Of a stretch of DNA of 64,000 nucleotides, positions 60,720 through 64,000 are shown piece after piece (position 1 is the first letter of the stretch; each line of letters starts with the position of its first letter). Origin of the DNA: Aphrophora alni (Eukaryota > Arthropoda > Insecta > Hemiptera > Aphrophoridae); the NCBI GenBank assembly GCA_963513935.1, contig OY740768.1:37256368-37320367 (forward strand), written 5' to 3'. Under the pieces are notes generated by a model. It searched no databases. It worked only from the letters and a program-made list of their open reading frames with translations, and was not told the origin of the DNA. Both the position numbers and the translations under genes were made by a program.

Positions 60720-61300
60720 ACAATGCATTAGGTATTATGCAATTATACTATCTAAATGTATAAGAGTTGGTTTGAGGGGAGCTCAAAGGTTCTTATTCAG
60801 TAGGGTAAGTTTGTTTAAAACAGTTGGTCACAGGTTTTCTTGTAATATTGTGTATATTACGAACCTTCTTGACGTCTGCTAGGTCCTCACGGAGTTCCTA
60901 GATGTTGTGTATATTAAAGAATCTAATGTCTCGGCCTTAGCGGGCCTCGAAGCTGTACTCGCTACGCTCCTGTTAGTGACTCAGCCTTTCCTGATTTCGT
61001 AACTATACGAATATCATATTTTCTTTCAAGGTCAGATTTCGAAATTACAATTTGCAAGAAAGGTCAAAGTTAGGTGGTGGTACCATTACAAGGAGAACTG
61101 ATCTGCAAATTTGATATAATTCGGTATGTGATATAAGTTGAATAGGATGAAATCTCAAAATAACCGCCATTCAAAAATATTGTATTTGATTTTTCTGAAT
61201 TTCAATAGAGTTCTTTATGACCACACAATAGTTCCAAATTTCATGTTCCCATCTTAATTTTTGTCTGACTGTGTTTTCCTTAGTTTGAATAGTTTACAGG
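60720..61300 (+). repeat. Dispersed repeat R3, copy 5
   Basis: AAGTTTGTTTAAAACAGTTG at 60805, CACAGGTTTTCTTG, TCTGCTAGGTCCTCACGG, AACTATACGAATATCATATT, GGTCAGATTTCGAAATTAC and TGATTTTTCTGAATTTCAAT at 61188 occur in the R3 order. Confidence 0.65.
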
Positions 61301-61499
61301 GGCCTCTTAAACAATGGGTGGAACAGGAGAATGGAATCCGAAGAAGCAGACTTGAATAGCAATGTACCTAATGGTGTTTCAGTCAGACATTTTATCCTTA
61401 ATGTGTTAAAGAAAACTAGAGACTTAAATACAAGGATAAAGATAGTCAGGTGGTTTAGAATGTGTTGATTAAAACGAATTCAGCTTAAAGTTAGCCTTG

Positions 61500-61855
61500 G
61501 ATTGTTTCAGAATTACGATTGGGAGAGTATATTAGGTTGGTCCGAGAGTGTTTCAGAGTTATGGTTGGAAGGATAGGTTAGTTTGGTCTAGGATTATTTC
61601 AGAATTACGGTTGAGAGGGTAGGTTAGGTTGGTCTGGGATTATTTCAGAATTACGGTTGAGAGGGTAGGTTAGGTTGGTCTGGGATTATTTCAGAATTAC
61701 GATTGAGAGGGTAGGTTAGGGTGATCTGGGATTGTTTCAGAATTACGATTGAGAGGGTAGGTTAGGGTGATCTGGGATTGTTTCAGAATTACGATTGAGA
61801 GGGTAGGTTAGGGTGATCTGGGATTGTTTCAGAATAACATCACGGTTGGGAAAGT
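61500..61855 (+). repeat. 46-bp minisatellite, eight units
   Basis: Units begin at about 61500, 61546, 61592, 61638, 61684, 61730, 61776 and 61822, all 46 bp apart. Each reads GATT(A/G)TTTCAGAATTACG, then (G/A)TTGAGAGGGTAGGTTAGG, then TTGGTCTGG or GTGATCTGG. The first two units are diverged. Units 3 and 4 have TTGGTCTGG; units 5-7 have GTGATCTGG and GATTGAG, so two variants lie in separate blocks. Confidence 0.92.
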
Positions 61856-63496
61856 AGCTCAACAATGTTACGCATTCCTGGGTTCTTCGATGAGTGAGAA
61901 TGAAGGTATAGACGTGCTGTTTAATAAAGCTTCTCCTAGAAAAGGAGTCTTTCTGTGACTAGTGATAGAAATCATTACTTGGTCTAAGAAAGAGCATGAG
62001 GAAAAGCTCAGTTCTAAGGATGAACAAACTCTCACTTTACGCTTCTTCTAAACAAATTTAGTTTGACTTTTTCTCATTAGCTAGGAGAAGTTATTAGAGT
62101 TCGTTATAGGATACTGCCATTTGAAAAAATATGTACGCATAGAATGGGCATATTCATTGTGTAGGATGAGAGACCCTTTGTAGGAAACGTGACCTGATAG
62201 TGGATACTGCAGACCACCTGATCTTCAAATGATCATTCTCCAATTTGCAAAGGAGTGAGACCTTTCGAATTTTGACAAAGGGACAGATAATCTCGCAACC
62301 AGGAAGATTCTGAAGCTCATGGAACTATAGAATATCTCCCTGAGAATGTCTTGAGGCATTAAAACGTCTATTTTCCATTTGATAACGCTATAATCGCTTG
62401 TGATAAAGGGATAAAAAGCTCAGTTCAAGTAGAAGAATAGTACGCCTTCTGATAAAGGATGTCATTCATTTTTAAGAGTACAAAAATCAAATTTAAACTA
62501 AATCTTCCCCAGAGCTTGTATGTCATCATTACACTAAATATTGCTAACCAAGTTTTTCTCTTGAAAATTTAGTCGGTTAGTCTGATATGGCGGACAACGT
62601 TGATAAAACTATTTCATAACTAACAGTTTTAAATAGATTGAAATAAATTTCGAAATTACTTTTAAAACGTATAACAACGTCTTTTGTTGATTTACATTTT
62701 TGTAAAACTAGTTTCGAATTAGTGTATTGATATCTCAGTAGAGGAAAACTTTATCCGTTGAAGCAATCAGGAAAAGAGGAGTAAGGGTGTATAAAAGGAA
62801 AATAAATAATGTCAAATATACGATTATAATACTCACACATTTTATATTATACAGTCTGAGAGTGATACAACATAAATATGTTAGTTTATTTTAATATATT
62901 TCAAAAGAAAAAGTCGAAGAAATAAAATTAATAATTTCTATTTGACAAAAATAAATGTTCGTATCATATAACACAATTATACTTCACATGCATTATAATA
63001 ACAAAATGCAGAGTATAATGTTTACTTTCTGGAAAAAGTTTATTGTAAAGTGACAAAGTTACAAGATAAACAAGAAAGTAAAGAACTAATTAACGGATAA
63101 TATAAAATTGAATTTGTAAGTACATAATAGAAAATTATAAAAAATTAAATAATAATAAGTTATGACAGCTACACATACAATTGTTCGTTATTATTTAATA
63201 TTTATATATTTATTAAATTCAAACTATTTAAATATGTGTACAACAAAATTAAGTGCTACATTAAATAAAAGACGTTAATTTGAAATATAAGTTCGTATAA
63301 TTTATTTATAGTAAGGATTATATTTACTGTAGAGGGTCGTATACAATGTTTGTATTTCACGAAACATGTTTTAATTCAGAAACTTAATGAATGTAGTAAA
63401 AACAACAATAATAGCTCTCGGTTGAATTTACTAAATTAAAGCCATGTTTACACTCGATTGAATATTTAAGCTGGAACGAATAGAAAGTTTACTCTC
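61856..63496. other. Noncoding stretch before the terminal gene
   Basis: 61860-62460 has moderate GC and coding-like texture but no readable frame; I could not assign it. 62460-63490 is very AT-rich. TATAAAAG at 62790-62797 has no gene after it. Confidence 0.45.
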
Positions 63497-63502
63497 TTTA
63501 TT
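63497..63502 (-). terminator. Putative polyadenylation signal
   Basis: TTTATT on plus gives AATAAA on minus, 65 bases after the stop codon of the terminal gene. The distance is short but acceptable for a 3' UTR. AT-rich DNA makes chance matches common. Confidence 0.4.
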
Positions 63503-63566
63503 ATTTTCAGAATATTTACATAATACCTCTTTGTCTTTGTTTTAACATTTTGAAATTGTAGGAATT

Positions 63567-64000
63567 TTAGTCTTCTTCTTCTGACGATTCTTCTGGTGAA
63601 CTGACTACCGGAGCAGGCGTCTCATCAGCAGGTGTATCAGCAGGCGCATCTTCTATTGTAGGTTTGGCTTCTTCAGAAGCTTCTTCTTCGGATTCGGCAT
63701 CAGATGTAGGTGCAGCATCTTCTGCCTCTTTAGCTTTTTCAGCTAACCTAGCTTCTTCAGCCAACCTCTCTTCTTCAGCTAATCTATCTTCTTCGGCTAA
63801 TCTCTCTTCTTCAGCTATTCTAGCTTCTTCTGCTAATCTCTGTTCTTCAGCTCGCCTTTCTTCTTCAGCTAGTCTTTCTTCTTCAGCTCGTCTTTCTTCT
63901 TCAGCTAATCTTGCTTCTTCAGCCAACCTCTCTTCTTCCGCTAATCTAGCTTCTTCAGCCAATCTTTCTTCTTCAGCTAATCTAGCTTCTTCAGCCAATC
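63567..64000 (-). CDS. 3' end of a Glu/Ala/Arg-repeat protein gene (partial)
   Basis: The minus strand is open from the window edge to TAA at 63567-63569, giving 143 complete residues. The first codon inside the window (63996-63998) is TTG (Leu), not ATG, so the start lies outside. Residues 1-89 are an uninterrupted six-residue repeat of the form RLAEEE/RLAEEA, with rare RRAEEE, RIAEEE and RLAEED. This pattern of alternating charge favours a long single alpha-helix or coiled coil. Residues 90-143 are a disordered-looking tail rich in Glu, Ala, Pro, Ser and Thr, ending SSEEED. Codon phase, absence of stops and much higher GC than the flanks support a real gene. Possible contexts are a cytoskeletal or muscle-associated protein, but I do not recognise it. 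No splice acceptor is visible within the window. Confidence 0.8.
   Translation of the reverse strand, partial: LAEEARLAEEERLAEEARLAEEERLAEEARLAEEERRAEEERLAEEERRAEEQRLAEEARIAEEERLAEEDRLAEEERLAEEARLAEKAKEAEDAAPTSDAESEEEASEEAKPTIEDAPADTPADETPAPVVSSPEESSEEED
63732..63998 (-). repeat. 18-bp (36-bp higher-order) coding tandem repeat
   Basis: The six-residue repeats are encoded by 18-bp units. At the right edge RLAEEA and RLAEEE alternate, making a 36-bp higher-order unit. Synonymous changes (TCAGCTAATCT against TCAGCCAATCT) separate units, so part of the array is old enough to have drifted while the protein period is kept. Confidence 0.9.

Noticed and set aside
62790..62797. TATAAAAG as a promoter
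   Set aside because: No gene, initiator or coding sequence follows on the plus strand, and TATA-like strings are common here.
63996..63998. Start codon for the terminal gene at the window edge
   Set aside because: The codon is TTG inside the repeat, and the frame continues beyond the window; the true start is outside.

Overview
The window is AT-rich eukaryotic intergenic DNA, most likely from an insect. It carries TTAGG-type (GGTTAG) tracts, mariner-like transposase relics, Jockey-like and RTE-like LINE relics, a pogo/Tigger-type inverted-repeat element and long TA and CT microsatellites. No bacterial gene organisation, rRNA, tRNA or CRISPR array was seen. A hemimetabolous insect (for example a hemipteran) would fit, but that is a weak guess.

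Only one reading frame looks like a living host gene. It is the 3' end of a minus-strand gene at 63567-64000, which runs off the right edge and encodes a Glu/Ala/Arg six-residue repeat with an acidic, Pro/Ala-rich tail. Everything to its left (about 63 kb) appears to be noncoding or transposon-derived.

Layout: 1-9 kb holds RTE-like LINE relics, the first dispersed repeats and a 147-bp palindrome. 10-20 kb holds a LINE C-terminal relic, a 920-bp pogo/Tigger-like nonautonomous transposon (13789-14708), copies of two dispersed noncoding families (here R2 and R3) and a GA-rich tract. 20-30 kb is largely blank apart from a 183-bp CT microsatellite and a Jockey-like RT relic. 30-38 kb holds a mariner relic, a foldback pair, and an LTR-like promoter/leader block. 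39-49 kb is the densest part, with several copies of a short repeat (family H), a second mariner relic and a TTAGG-like tract. 50-60 kb holds a second, inverted copy of the LTR-like block with a primer-binding-site-like sequence. 60-64 kb holds a 46-bp minisatellite and the single gene.

The most interesting signal is family H. Its copies share a core that folds as a minimal hammerhead ribozyme: CUGAnGA, a stem-loop, GAAA, a two-base-pair stem III, then GUC or GUU, with flanking sequence that pairs as stem I. Stem II shows a compensatory base change between copies. One 152-bp copy is inserted cleanly in another repeat and is flanked by an 8-9 bp target duplication. This resembles the hammerhead-bearing Penelope-like elements and short retrozymes described in animals, but with one unpaired base between the core and stem II. 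Activity is inference only.
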